Of a stretch of 64,000 nucleotides of DNA, positions 8,637-17,143 are shown piece by piece (the stretch's first letter is position 1; every line of letters starts with the position of its first letter). The stretch covers positions 124,001 through 188,000 of the forward strand of contig JBPJFY010000001.1 of assembly GCA_051208045.1 (NCBI GenBank). The letters are read 5' to 3'. This DNA comes from LZORAL124-50-18 sp051208045 (lineage in GTDB: Bacteria; Pseudomonadota; Gammaproteobacteria; Pseudomonadales; Oleiphilaceae). The translations under genes were made by a program, and so were the position numbers. A model generated the notes under the pieces. It searched no databases, had not been told where the DNA came from, and worked only from the letters and a program-made list of their open reading frames with translations.

Positions 8637-10607
8637 ATGACTGAACCTCACCGCCTTCTGCGTCGGCAATTGCGTCGTCATTTGACGGAGTTATCCCCGG
8701 AAGATCCTCGGATTTCCGAATTTCTGGCCGCTGTCAACGATGTGTATCATCAGGAAGATCGGGATCGGATACTGCTTGAGCGATCGTTGGAGCTGACTTC
8801 CAACGAATTGATCGCGCGTAATCAGGCAATGACACAGCAACTTGCTCAACTGAGCGGCACCAAATCCGCGCTGGAAAGTTCCCACGAGTTGCTGCAAGCC
8901 ACTCTCAACTCTACGTATGACGGATTAATGGTACTGGATCTGAAAGGCAAAATCCGGCTGCACAATCCAGCGATGCGCAATTTGTTCGGTGCGATTGTGG
9001 ATCTGAACACCTTTGACGGATTCTGGCGTCATTGCTACTCACGGCTGACTCTGCCCGGGAAGACGCGGAAGCGGAAAAAGCCGAAAAGCAAAAATGCGCA
9101 GGGAAGTAAAAAGGCCGCGGAGTTACTGAGTGCAATGGCCAAGTCACCGGAAGAACCGCAGTTTCTGGAGCTGGTACTGGATGGCGCGGTGACACTGGAG
9201 GTGCACAGTTTGCCTCAGTTCAGCGAAAAACCGCCCAAAACCGTCATCGGTCAGGTGCTGTGTTTCAGGAATGTCACCGAATTAAAACTCCGCGAAGCAG
9301 AAGCACGTCATCGTGCTTATCACGATCAATTGACCGGGCTGCCAAATCGCTCGCTTTTTTCCGAGCAGATCGAAGAGGCCATGCGAAAAGGCGAGCGGAG
9401 AAACCTGAAAACAATACTGCTTTTTATTGATCTTGATGGTTTCAAGGATGTCAATGATACGCTGGGACACTCTATCGGCGATATATTATTGAAGGAGGCC
9501 GCAGATCGTCTGGAAGCCTCCTTGCACCCGGAGGACACCCTTTCCCGGCATGGTGGCGATGAGTTTATCGCCATGCTGGAGCTTCAGAAGGACAGTGCGC
9601 GGGCCACCCAAGCGGCCGAAGCCATTCTGGAAGCATTACAAACGCCCTTTGTGTTGGGGAAAGAGCACGTGGTGATGAGCGCGAGCGTAGGTATCGCCAT
9701 TGCACCCAATGATGGTGCTGAGCCGGATACGCTGATCAATAAAGCAGACCTCGCCATGTATCACGCCAAAGAGCAGGGAAAAAACAACTATCAGTTTTTT
9801 GCGAAAGAATTGGAGCGGTTGTCCTGCCACCGGCTGTCTATACGCAGCCAGTTGAAACATGCACTTGATAATGAAATGTTTACGCTGTATTTCCAGCCGA
9901 AGATCAGTCTGGCGTCGGGCATTATTGAAGGCGCGGAAGCCCTTATTCGATGGCCGCTGGGTGACGGCAAGTTCCACAGTCCGATGGAGTTTATTCCTGT
10001 GGCGGAAGAAACCGGACAAATCATTGGTATCAGTCAGTGGGTAATTCGTCGTTGTGCTGAGTATTTGCAGGCGTGGCAAAAAGATCTTCCAAGCTATTTC
10101 AGTCTGGCGATCAATATCTCCGCAAAGCATTTTCGGCGGGGCGTGAGAGAGGACATCGAGCAAGTCCTGGTCAGCCATCAGATCAAACCCTCCCAACTGG
10201 AAATAGAGCTTACCGAAACGGCGGTGATGGACGACGTGGAGCAGGCCATTGAGATTTTGCAGGCCCTGCGCGAAGTGGGCATAAAAACGGCCATCGATGA
10301 TTTCGGTACGGGCTATTCTTCGCTGGGCTACCTCAGGCGGCTGCCGATCGATATTCTCAAAATAGACAAGAGCTTTATTGATGAAATTTTAACCACGCCA
10401 GAAGACCGGGTTCTGGTTAAAGGAATCATTGAGATGGTGCATGCACTGGGCATCTCCGTCGTGGCGGAGGGAATTGAGAAAAAAGAAATGGGCATCTTAT
10501 TGAAGCACATGCATTGTGACATGGCGCAAGGGTACTATTTCTGCAAGCCGATTCCGGCGGATGAGTTTATCAAATTAATCGTCAGTAATACGCGTTATCA
10601 ATTCTGA
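8637..10607 (+). CDS. PAS-GGDEF-EAL cyclic-di-GMP turnover protein
   Basis: Soluble 656-residue protein. A basic N-terminal helical segment (LLRRQLRRHL) and a long helix ending in ELIARNQAMTQQL lead to a PAS domain (about 85-210, with an unusual Lys-rich insert KTRKRKKPKSKN). A GGDEF domain with an intact GGDEF active site (306-310) follows, then an EAL domain with the EAL motif at 434-436, the DDFGTGYSSLGYLRRLPIDILKID segment and EGIE. Both catalytic signatures look intact, so it may synthesise and degrade c-di-GMP, with the GGDEF possibly acting as a GTP-sensing regulator. The N-terminal helical pattern resembles that of histidine kinases that partner NosP. It forms an operon with the FIST gene. 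Confidence 0.88.
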   Translation: MTEPHRLLRRQLRRHLTELSPEDPRISEFLAAVNDVYHQEDRDRILLERSLELTSNELIARNQAMTQQLAQLSGTKSALESSHELLQATLNSTYDGLMVLDLKGKIRLHNPAMRNLFGAIVDLNTFDGFWRHCYSRLTLPGKTRKRKKPKSKNAQGSKKAAELLSAMAKSPEEPQFLELVLDGAVTLEVHSLPQFSEKPPKTVIGQVLCFRNVTELKLREAEARHRAYHDQLTGLPNRSLFSEQIEEAMRKGERRNLKTILLFIDLDGFKDVNDTLGHSIGDILLKEAADRLEASLHPEDTLSRHGGDEFIAMLELQKDSARATQAAEAILEALQTPFVLGKEHVVMSASVGIAIAPNDGAEPDTLINKADLAMYHAKEQGKNNYQFFAKELERLSCHRLSIRSQLKHALDNEMFTLYFQPKISLASGIIEGAEALIRWPLGDGKFHSPMEFIPVAEETGQIIGISQWVIRRCAEYLQAWQKDLPSYFSLAINISAKHFRRGVREDIEQVLVSHQIKPSQLEIELTETAVMDDVEQAIEILQALREVGIKTAIDDFGTGYSSLGYLRRLPIDILKIDKSFIDEILTTPEDRVLVKGIIEMVHALGISVVAEGIEKKEMGILLKHMHCDMAQGYYFCKPIPADEFIKLIVSNTRYQF

Positions 10608-10661
10608 ACCGCTCCATCTAAGGCGTGTTGAAATCGCTGTTTCCGCATGTTGCTTAAAGCC

Positions 10662-10688
10662 AAAAAGGCCACCGTGTGGTGACCTTTT
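10662..10688. terminator. Bidirectional terminator between the GGDEF-EAL gene and hcp
   Basis: AAAGGCCACC-GTGT-GGTGACCTTTT folds into a stem of about nine to ten pairs flanked by A and T runs on the two sides. It lies between two convergent genes and can serve both. Confidence 0.75.
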
Positions 10689-10713
10689 CGATGGTTGATC
10701 AGGGGGCAAGTGC

Positions 10714-11202
10714 TTACAGCTTTTTGCCAAGCTCCAGATCGTAACCCACGATGCCCTGATTGCCTGCCGTGTTTTTCTTGTCGGCGGCGGTGTAGATCAT
10801 TTGGATCTTGCCGAAGCTGAAAGACAAGCTCTCTGCTGGAGGACCCGCATCGCCCGCAGACATGCTGTAAGAGCTGATCAAGGTGTTTTCCAGCTCGTAC
10901 TTCACGTACTCTTCGACTTTGTCCGCACCGGTTTTTACCACGTGGATGACGACTTTTTTCCCTTCAGAACCTACCAGCGCTTCCTGGAACAGGCCGGAGG
11001 ATGCGCCGTCCATCATCTTGGACACGGTGACTTCACTGATGCTGGGGCGTGTTGCTTCCCGGTTCGACATGTGGCCCGCTTCCATGGAGATGCCTCGGCC
11101 CACACCGAATTGGAGTGAATCCAGACGGATCATGTCCTTGTAGCCTTCCGCAGTTACGTTGCCTTTGATTGATCCGCCGTCCCACTCTAAATAAATTGCC
11201 AT
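10714..11202 (-). CDS. hcp: T6SS inner-tube protein Hcp (second copy)
   Basis: Hexameric ring protein that forms the inner tube of the T6SS and is expelled on firing. It is 162 residues and begins MAIYLEWDGGSIKG; GVGRGISMEAGHMSNREATRPSISEVTVSK and the aspartate-rich DLELGKKL end fit the Hcp1 family. It differs from the upstream hcp at about eight positions (around 95 percent identity by hand comparison), including S versus A in TVxKMMDG and a divergent GYDL(E/T)(L/A)GKKL tail. An A/G-rich ribosome site (AACGAGGAATAGTACA) precedes the ATG. It probably shares a transcript with the other hcp, although about 100 bases with a strong inverted repeat separate them. Confidence 0.95.
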   Translation of the reverse strand: MAIYLEWDGGSIKGNVTAEGYKDMIRLDSLQFGVGRGISMEAGHMSNREATRPSISEVTVSKMMDGASSGLFQEALVGSEGKKVVIHVVKTGADKVEEYVKYELENTLISSYSMSAGDAGPPAESLSFSFGKIQMIYTAADKKNTAGNQGIVGYDLELGKKL

Positions 11203-11247
11203 TGTACTATTCCTCGTTTCGAACTCTGTTTTGTCTTGGTGTTTTTT

Positions 11248-11286
11248 GGGTTGTGATTCTTAATGCGTCACCTCGAATCACAACCC
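11248..11286. repeat. 12-bp perfect inverted repeat between the hcp genes
   Basis: GGGTTGTGATTC (11248-11259) and GAATCACAACCC (11275-11286) pair exactly around a 15-base loop. On the hcp strand it comes about 20 bases after the first hcp stop and lacks a downstream T-run (the T-run is on its other side), so it is not a canonical terminator. It could be an mRNA-stabilising or processing hairpin, or an operator. Confidence 0.5.
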
Positions 11287-11306
11287 CTCAATTATTTTCA
11301 AAAATT

Positions 11307-11795
11307 TTACAGTTTCTTACCGGCGGTCAAATCGTAGCCTACGATGCCCTGGTTGCCAGCCGTATTCTTCTTGTCTGCCGCGGTATAGATCATCTGGATC
11401 TTGCCGAAGCTGAAAGACAGGCTTTCTGCCGGAGGGCCCGCATCACCGGCGGACATGCTGTAGGAGCTGATCAGTGTTTCTTCCAGCTCGTATTTCACAT
11501 ACTCTTCTACTTTGTCTGCCCCGGTTTTCACCACATGAATGATGGCTTTTTTTCCGTCAGACCCGACCAGCGCTTCCTGAAACAGTCCGGAAGACGCGCC
11601 GTCCATCATTTTGGCAACGGTGACTTCACTGATGCTGGGACGTGTTGCTTCGCGGTTGGACATGTGACCCGCTTCCATGGAGATGCCCCGGCCTACGCCA
11701 AACTGGATCGAATCCAGTCGAATCATATCTTTATAGCCCTCTGCGGTTACATTGCCTTTGATTGAACCGCCATCCCACTCCAGATAAATTGCCAT
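11307..11795 (-). CDS. hcp: T6SS inner-tube protein Hcp (first copy)
   Basis: 162-residue Hcp1-family tube subunit, transcribed first of the tandem pair and divergently from vgrG. AGAGGA lies ten bases before the ATG. Its sequence is almost that of the second copy, but many silent codon differences show that the duplication is not very recent or that both copies are held by selection. Two copies beside one vgrG may provide dosage, since the tube needs many Hcp hexamers for each VgrG trimer, or specialised cargo loading. Confidence 0.95.
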   Translation of the reverse strand: MAIYLEWDGGSIKGNVTAEGYKDMIRLDSIQFGVGRGISMEAGHMSNREATRPSISEVTVAKMMDGASSGLFQEALVGSDGKKAIIHVVKTGADKVEEYVKYELEETLISSYSMSAGDAGPPAESLSFSFGKIQMIYTAADKKNTAGNQGIVGYDLTAGKKL

Positions 11796-11822
11796 GATGT
11801 ATTCCTCTTTATGTATTCGTTG

Positions 11823-11842
11823 TTCACCAGGTGGCTGGTGAA
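11823..11842 (-). promoter_or_regulatory. Leader hairpin upstream of hcp
   Basis: TTCACCAG-GTGG-CTGGTGAA is a perfect 8-bp stem with a four-base loop, 28 bases before the hcp start codon and just upstream of its ribosome site. It may act as an mRNA stabiliser, a regulator-binding hairpin, or a DNA operator. Confidence 0.45.
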
Positions 11843-11879
11843 TTCAAGACCGAAGTCTTTAATGAGTAAGTCTGTTTGT

Positions 11880-11921
11880 TTGTTCGCATTACCTCGTGCT
11901 TACCAGTAGAAGCGCGAACAA
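11880..11921 (-). promoter_or_regulatory. Second inverted repeat in the hcp leader
   Basis: TTGTTCGC and GCGAACAA (11880-11887 and 11914-11921) are exact complements around a 26-base spacer. The spacing suits either an operator with two half-sites or a long-loop RNA stem. Confidence 0.35.
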
Positions 11922-12012
11922 TTACCGGACTCCCTCAAAAAATTTTCAAAAAAGTATGGCTTCAGATTTATTGAGGTTCAAGAAAAAAGTATTTTAAAAT
12001 CAATAGAATAAA

Positions 12013-12030
12013 GTGTCTCTGACCCCAATT
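12013..12030. repeat. Recurrent mobile-element-type motif (TCTGACCCCAATT)
   Basis: GTGTCTCTGACCCCAATT matches a motif I recall as recurring beside Y1/REP-type transposase genes in many proteobacteria (reverse form AATTGGGGTCAGAG). Downstream, the minus strand holds short decayed frames with phrases such as FLIDATHLK that resemble DDE transposase fragments. I read it as a relic. The family link is from memory and has not been tested. Confidence 0.3.
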
Positions 12031-12447
12031 AAAGTGTTTGGCGTGCACGGCGTTCGTGCATACTCCCGCGGATGAAATTGCCTCCTCGTAACGACGTGGG
12101 CGGCAAACAGGGAAGTGCTCTACCGATCAATGGCTTCTCGGCGTTGAACTCACTCTGGAACCTATTTTTAAATGCGTAGCATCGATCAGGAAACCGAACG
12201 ACCTCAAATATTTTTGCACGACTTTCTCTCACGGACATTTCTGTCTAGTATTGCCTCTAGGGTGTGTTGACGTTTCATTCTCAGTATCTGTTGCGACTAA
12301 TTATTCCATCCATCGCGAAATGAGGGGTTTTTCTCCCGTAGCGCGCATATTGAGAGCAAAGGTAAATAAATGTGTTGCCTGAAGGGCACACGACACGGAC
12401 TTCAATGCTGGCTCCGAGCCGGTGCGTAGACTCTGAGGTAAAGGAAC

Positions 12448-14493
12448 ATGGCGCTCTTGCAAGACAATCAATTTCTGAAACTCACCACACCGTTAGGCGC
12501 TAACGTGCTGGTGGCGCAGAGCATGGAAGGGCGGGAGTCAGTCTCCGAGCCGTTTCATTTTATTGTTCGAGCGCTCTCTGAAGAAGATTCGATCGACGAC
12601 ACCAAAATCGTTGGCAAGTCGGTGACCGTTTCAATCAAGGGCGAAGATGGTCAGAACCGGTTTTTTAATGGCATCTGTGTACGCTTCATTGTGGGACACA
12701 AGGTAGAGCATAAGTACCGGGAATTCGGTCTTGAAATTGTACCCTGGCTGAGCTTGTTGAAATATACGGCCGACTGCCGGATTTTCCAGGAGATGACACC
12801 GGTAGAGATCATTGAGTCCGTGTTCTCGGATATGGGCTTTTCTGATTATCAGCTCAAATTGCAAGGGTCCTACGAAGCACGCACGTATTGCGTGCAGTAT
12901 CGGGAGACAGACTTCAATTTCGTCAGCCGATTGATGGAAGAAGAAGGCATCTTTTATTACTTCAAACATCAGGATGGTGTGCATACCCTGATTCTCTGTG
13001 ATTATGCCAAGGCTTACGACAAAGTACCCAAAGGCAGTCTGGACGTTACCGCCGGCTCTCACGGTGATTACAGTATCAGCACCTGGCAGCGGAAGTTTGC
13101 GTTTTGTACCGGAAAGATTGCACACACGGATTACAATTTCATCACTCCCAGCACGTCGCTGATGGCAGACCAGCAGACGATTCTGTCGACGCCGAACATC
13201 AGTTCCTATGAGGTCTATGATTACCCGGGTGAGTATGGTGTAAAAGGGCTGGGTGACAACTACGCGCGTAACAAAATGGAGGCGATTGAAGCAGACTTTA
13301 CTGAAGTGGATGCTTCCAGCGATTATCCGTGCCTGTGCGCCGGGTATGTATTCAAGGTCGGTACGAATCAGAACGAGCAGGATGCCAAAAAGAGTTTTGT
13401 GGTGAAAACGGTGATTCACCAGGCCAGCGAGGGCAGCTATCGCTCCAACGGTGAGGCCTTCAAATATACCAATAGTTTTGTGTGCGTGCCGGATGATGTG
13501 ATTCTGCGACCGCACCAAATCACCCCCAAGCCGTTTATTCGAGGTACACAAACGGCCGTAGTGGTGGGACCTTCCGGAGAGGAAATCTTCACGGACGAAT
13601 ATGGGCGCGTCAAGGTCCAGTTTTTCTGGGATCGTTTGGGTAAAAAAGATGAAAATAGCTCCTGCTGGATGCGTGTGGCGCAATTCTGGGCGGGCAAAAA
13701 GTGGGGCGCGCAATTTATTCCGCGAATCGGACATGAAGTTCTCGTGAGCTTTCTGGAAGGCGACCCAGATCGTCCGCTCATTATCGGCAGTGTCTACAAC
13801 GCTGAAATGATGCCCACCTACGACCTGCCGTCCAACAAAGCGCACAGCGGGATCAAGAGCAGGTCGACCAAAACAGGCTCAACCGAAAACTTCAATGAAA
13901 TACGATTTGAAGATGATAAGGGGAACGAGCTGTTTTATTTGCATGCGGAGAAAGATGAAACTGAAATAGTTGAGAATGATCAAACGGTTAGCGTAGGGCA
14001 CGATCAATCAATTAGTGTTGATAACGATCAGACGATTTCTGTTGGCAGAGACTCCACGGAAAATATTGGGAGAGATCTTTCTCAAACTGTTGGGCGAAAC
14101 AAAACGTTGAGCACTGGTAAAAACCATGATGAGTCAGTTGGTAACAACAAGACGGAGTCCATTGGCTCAAATATGACCGTAAGTGTTGGCAAAAATCAGG
14201 TCATCAGTGTCGGATCAGATCAGTCAGAGAATGTGGGGAAAGCCTATACATTGGATGTTGGAAAAGATTTGACCGAATCGATAGGTGGTAATCATGCGGA
14301 AACCGTTGCAAAAGATTATGTGTTATCCGCCAAGAATATCGAAGTTACGGCCAAAGATTCAATTACGATCAAAGTTGGCAAAGCAAAAATCTCGATGAAG
14401 AAAAACGGAGATATCACTATTGAGGGTAATAAGATCAATGTGAAAGGTTCAAGCAATGTTGTTATTAAAGGTAGCAAGGTACTTCAAAACTAA
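12448..14493 (+). CDS. vgrG: T6SS spike protein VgrG (TssI)
   Basis: Trimeric spike that caps the Hcp tube and carries effectors. Residues 1 to about 385 form the gp27-like region (SMEGRESVSEPFHF, ETDFNFVSRLMEEEGIFYYF). Residues about 386-450 form the gp5 OB fold (GRVKVQFFWD, SCWMRVAQFWAGKKWG, IPRIGHEVLVSFLEGDPDRP, IIGSVYN). From about 505 on there is a triple-stranded beta-helix needle of imperfect 8-residue repeats of the type (D/N)QTISVG. The length of 681 is normal, with no extra enzymatic C-terminal domain, so effectors must be loaded through the PAAR-like and adaptor genes downstream. Base composition falls from roughly 58 percent GC in the OB-fold part to about 40 percent in the needle part. 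Confidence 0.96.
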   Translation: MALLQDNQFLKLTTPLGANVLVAQSMEGRESVSEPFHFIVRALSEEDSIDDTKIVGKSVTVSIKGEDGQNRFFNGICVRFIVGHKVEHKYREFGLEIVPWLSLLKYTADCRIFQEMTPVEIIESVFSDMGFSDYQLKLQGSYEARTYCVQYRETDFNFVSRLMEEEGIFYYFKHQDGVHTLILCDYAKAYDKVPKGSLDVTAGSHGDYSISTWQRKFAFCTGKIAHTDYNFITPSTSLMADQQTILSTPNISSYEVYDYPGEYGVKGLGDNYARNKMEAIEADFTEVDASSDYPCLCAGYVFKVGTNQNEQDAKKSFVVKTVIHQASEGSYRSNGEAFKYTNSFVCVPDDVILRPHQITPKPFIRGTQTAVVVGPSGEEIFTDEYGRVKVQFFWDRLGKKDENSSCWMRVAQFWAGKKWGAQFIPRIGHEVLVSFLEGDPDRPLIIGSVYNAEMMPTYDLPSNKAHSGIKSRSTKTGSTENFNEIRFEDDKGNELFYLHAEKDETEIVENDQTVSVGHDQSISVDNDQTISVGRDSTENIGRDLSQTVGRNKTLSTGKNHDESVGNNKTESIGSNMTVSVGKNQVISVGSDQSENVGKAYTLDVGKDLTESIGGNHAETVAKDYVLSAKNIEVTAKDSITIKVGKAKISMKKNGDITIEGNKINVKGSSNVVIKGSKVLQN

Positions 14494-14516
14494 TACAGGT
14501 TACCCCGTTCAGGCTT

Positions 14517-15044
14517 ATGAAAAATCAATCGCGAGAAAATCAGTTAGGTGCTGCCTCTCAAGAGATGGCAGGAACATTTTTGGGCAAAGTTGTCGGATTT
14601 TCTGAGAACGGTATTCCGCTGGTCAGCGTTGATACTGACGGAGTTAAACAACAGCCTTTAGAATCCATCTCAATAGTCGCTTTGGGGTTGCTCGAGGTAG
14701 GTGACCGCATAGTCCTTTCCTTTGTTCAGAGCAGTCCCACGACACCTGTAATTATGGGTATTGTTCAATCTCGCGTAGGGCAAGTACTAGAGTATATGGG
14801 GCAGCAAGGATGCCCCTCAACAGAAGTCTCAGAATTCACACAGGCAAAAGGTGACAGCTTGCCCACAGTGACCATGAACGGATCGAAATTGGAGTTGACT
14901 TCTCCTACAGAGATAAAAATCCAATGCGGGAAGTCTTCGATCACTTTGACAAAAAGTGGAAAAATTCTGGTGAAAGGGGAGCACGTGCTAACCCGTGCCA
15001 CGAAGGCCAATAAAATCAAGGGTGGATCCATACAATTGAACTAG
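14517..15044 (+). CDS. DUF6484-type VgrG-associated protein
   Basis: 175-residue cytoplasmic protein with the DUF6484 pattern GTFLGKVVGFSENGIPLVSVDTDG and VGDRIVLSFVQSSPTTPVIMGIVQ (about residues 20-90). The C-terminal part has ITLTKSGKILVKGEHVL, a beta-helix-like strand pattern reminiscent of VgrG needle tips. This family is found between vgrG and DUF2169 genes and is thought to help load effectors onto VgrG; its biochemistry is not established. It lies 23 bases after vgrG and three before the DUF2169 gene. AT-rich like the rest of the effector module. Confidence 0.7.
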   Translation: MKNQSRENQLGAASQEMAGTFLGKVVGFSENGIPLVSVDTDGVKQQPLESISIVALGLLEVGDRIVLSFVQSSPTTPVIMGIVQSRVGQVLEYMGQQGCPSTEVSEFTQAKGDSLPTVTMNGSKLELTSPTEIKIQCGKSSITLTKSGKILVKGEHVLTRATKANKIKGGSIQLN

Positions 15045-15047
15045 GGT

Positions 15048-16082
15048 GTGAGCGTGTTACAACTGGATAATAAAACTCCCTTTCCTGGAATGTTGGCCGC
15101 TGTTCAGGACGTAGTTGGAAGGGACACCATCGTAGTGATCATTAAGGCTTCATTTAACCTTAGACCTAAGATTACTGTGTGTATAGAGCAATCGCCGATA
15201 GTATTTGCTGACGAATATTTTGGTGAGCCCGGCCAGTCCTCGCTGATCACGGCCAGTGAAGCGATGCCGCCTAAACCAGGGTTTGATATATGCTTCAAAG
15301 GGAGTGTTTGGGCGCCAGAAGGAAAAAAGGCAACATCCATGCAGGCTGGACTGATATTTCGTCAGCAGAGCAAGAGGTTGCAGGTTTTCGGGGATAGATA
15401 TTGGCAGGATGGGCGAATGACGGCGCCCGAGCCGTTTAAAACGATGCCGGTCGTCTACGAAAATGCATTTGGCGGCTTACATCATTTTGATCCCTCCCAA
15501 TTGGTGGGACCCGATTCAGCAGTTGCCTGTAATGAAAATCCCGTGGGCAAAGGTTTTGTGGGTAAACGTCGAGGGAGAGAGTTAAACGGGTTGCCTTTGC
15601 CTAACTTAGAATCACCTGGCAAAGTCATTTCATCACTTGGTGAAAACGTACCTGTAAACTGCTTAGCTCCAGTCGCGCCCAGTTGGTTGCCAAGAGTGCC
15701 ACACGCAGGCACTTATGACTCAGGTTGGCTGAAGAAAAGAGCGCCATTGCTTCCTTCTGACTTTGATCCTCGGTTTTTCCTTGTGGGTTCTCATGGGCTG
15801 AGTTTCTATAATGAAGAAGTTCGCGGGGGAGAAAACTTAGCACTGATAAATTTAAGTGAAGAGAATGAACTGACATTTTGTATTCCTACTTGTCCGCTGG
15901 TGCTCAATTACCGGATCGGTTGGGAGTGGAAGCAAAGCGAACTTAAAGTGGAAACCATTAACATTGCTCCAGATGACAATCATCTTTCCCTTGTCTGGAA
16001 ATCGGCCCTGACTTGTCCCCCTCGTGGTCGCCATGTTGATAGTATCAATGTGGATTTTGATAGGAACGCGAAGCTGAAGTAG
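15048..16082 (+). CDS. DUF2169 T6SS effector adaptor
   Basis: 344-residue cytoplasmic protein of the DUF2169 family (residues about 15-310). Supporting stretches are LDNKTPFPGMLAAVQDVVGRD at the start, VFADEYFGEPGQSSL, KPGFDICFKGSVWAPEG, VYENAFGG and FDPRFF with SHGLSFYNEEVRGGE. DUF2169 proteins act as chaperone/adaptors that deliver PAAR-like effectors to VgrG. The start is GTG at 15048, three bases after the previous stop, and implies translational coupling; GTG at 15054 is an alternative. The order VgrG-DUF6484-DUF2169-thiolase fold-DUF4150-toxin is a recurring effector cassette. Confidence 0.82.
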   Translation: MSVLQLDNKTPFPGMLAAVQDVVGRDTIVVIIKASFNLRPKITVCIEQSPIVFADEYFGEPGQSSLITASEAMPPKPGFDICFKGSVWAPEGKKATSMQAGLIFRQQSKRLQVFGDRYWQDGRMTAPEPFKTMPVVYENAFGGLHHFDPSQLVGPDSAVACNENPVGKGFVGKRRGRELNGLPLPNLESPGKVISSLGENVPVNCLAPVAPSWLPRVPHAGTYDSGWLKKRAPLLPSDFDPRFFLVGSHGLSFYNEEVRGGENLALINLSEENELTFCIPTCPLVLNYRIGWEWKQSELKVETINIAPDDNHLSLVWKSALTCPPRGRHVDSINVDFDRNAKLK

Positions 16083-16100
16083 CGATTTGGAGATATCGAT

Positions 16101-17126
16101 GTGTTAATCAAAGGAAAGGGTATGATCAACGCAGTTGGTGCTAGCGCTGAAGAGGCTTTTATGGCTACTTTGGCAGGGGTATCCATGTATCAGGAATCGC
16201 CACTGGCGGTGGGGCCGGAGGGCCCAATCAAAATGGCACTTTTGCCTGAAGACTGTTTACCTGACCTGTTTGATTATGATGGATTGACGTCCAGAAAGGA
16301 TCGTTATTTGAGAATGCTTAAGCTTGCGAAAATTGCGTTAGAGCAGGCTGCTGAAGAGGCAAAAATAGATTCATCCGTTCCGGTTTTGATCGGACTGCCT
16401 GAAAGGAGGAAAGACGGTGTTTTTCCAGCGCTTGAACCTTTTTTGAAGGATTTGGCTCTGATTTCACGCATAAATATACAGATGGACAAAAGCCGTGTGT
16501 TTCCCAGTGGAAGAGCTTCAGGCTTGGAAGCCTTGAAGGTAGCCGAAGAGCTTCTTAATGCTGGAGTCCCGCAGGCGATGGTTCTTGCGGTGGACTCCTA
16601 TATGGACTTTAAGCTTTTAGCAGAGCTGGCTGGAGATAAAAGGTTGTTGTTTGAAGGTTCTTTTGAGGGGATGGTGCCGGCCGAAGGAGCCGCAGCGATA
16701 GTTGTGGAGGCGGGTGGATCGGATGTGGTTGAGGTCGGAGTGCCAGCAATTGCAAATGAAGTTGCCCACTATCATACAGATGATGTGTGTACAGGGGACG
16801 CGTTAACTGAAGTGATTGCCTGTGCAACTGACGATAGGGTGAGTCCGATATCTCAGGTTTATTGCTGCTTTAATGGTGAGTCAATTTTTGCAAAGGAGTG
16901 GGGATATTCTTTGATTAGAAATAGCGAAGCATTTTCCGGGGGCATGATCCTCAATCATCCAGCAGAATGTTATGGTGAAATCGGAGCTGCGACAGGTATT
17001 ACGCTTGTCGTTATGGCATATATGCAACTGGCGCGAAAAAAGGACCTTACGTCTGCTCTTGTCTGGGCGGCTTCTGATGGTGAAAAGCGTGGGGCTGTGC
17101 TGTTGCAGTGTGGTTCAGCAACTTAA
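16101..17126 (+). CDS. Thiolase-fold (beta-ketoacyl-synthase-like) T6SS-associated protein
   Basis: 341 residues with the fold signature of ketosynthases: N-terminal strand LIKGKGMINAVGAS, ASGLEALKVAEELLNAGV, GMVPAEGAAAIVVE and C-terminal GEIGAATGITLVVMAY. Aligned by eye to FabF, the active-site cysteine position falls in FPSGRASG (R138) and the last histidine position in PAECYGEIGA, so the Cys-His-His triad appears lost. It is therefore probably a structural or binding pseudoenzyme rather than a condensing enzyme. Such genes travel between DUF2169 and DUF4150 genes in T6SS cassettes. The GTG start at 16101 (GGAG upstream) is chosen because it supplies the first beta strand; the ATG at 16122 would remove it. 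Confidence 0.7.
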   Translation: MLIKGKGMINAVGASAEEAFMATLAGVSMYQESPLAVGPEGPIKMALLPEDCLPDLFDYDGLTSRKDRYLRMLKLAKIALEQAAEEAKIDSSVPVLIGLPERRKDGVFPALEPFLKDLALISRINIQMDKSRVFPSGRASGLEALKVAEELLNAGVPQAMVLAVDSYMDFKLLAELAGDKRLLFEGSFEGMVPAEGAAAIVVEAGGSDVVEVGVPAIANEVAHYHTDDVCTGDALTEVIACATDDRVSPISQVYCCFNGESIFAKEWGYSLIRNSEAFSGGMILNHPAECYGEIGAATGITLVVMAYMQLARKKDLTSALVWAASDGEKRGAVLLQCGSAT

Positions 17127-17143
17127 TTTTGGGGAGAAATGGT

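Larger units (their letters stand above)
11796..12447. promoter_or_regulatory. Divergent hcp/vgrG control region
   Basis: About 650 bases without a convincing gene. On the hcp side the leader carries two inverted repeats (listed separately). The middle holds an A/T-rich stretch (11935-12010), then a GTGTCTCTGACCCCAATT motif and degenerate sequence that may be mobile-element debris. The vgrG side carries the vgrG ribosome site (AGGTAAAGGAAC) before 12448. Neither strand has a convincing sigma-54 (GG-N10-GC) promoter that I could see. Confidence 0.5.

Noticed and set aside
12029..12238. 69-codon open frame between hcp and vgrG as a gene
   Set aside because: No ribosome site and no coherent family; treated as part of a possible mobile-element relic.
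13970..14340. Regular short repeats at the vgrG 3' end, considered as a DNA repeat or CRISPR-like array
   Set aside because: They are imperfect codon-level repeats of the beta-helix needle, in frame, with no spacer-repeat pattern.
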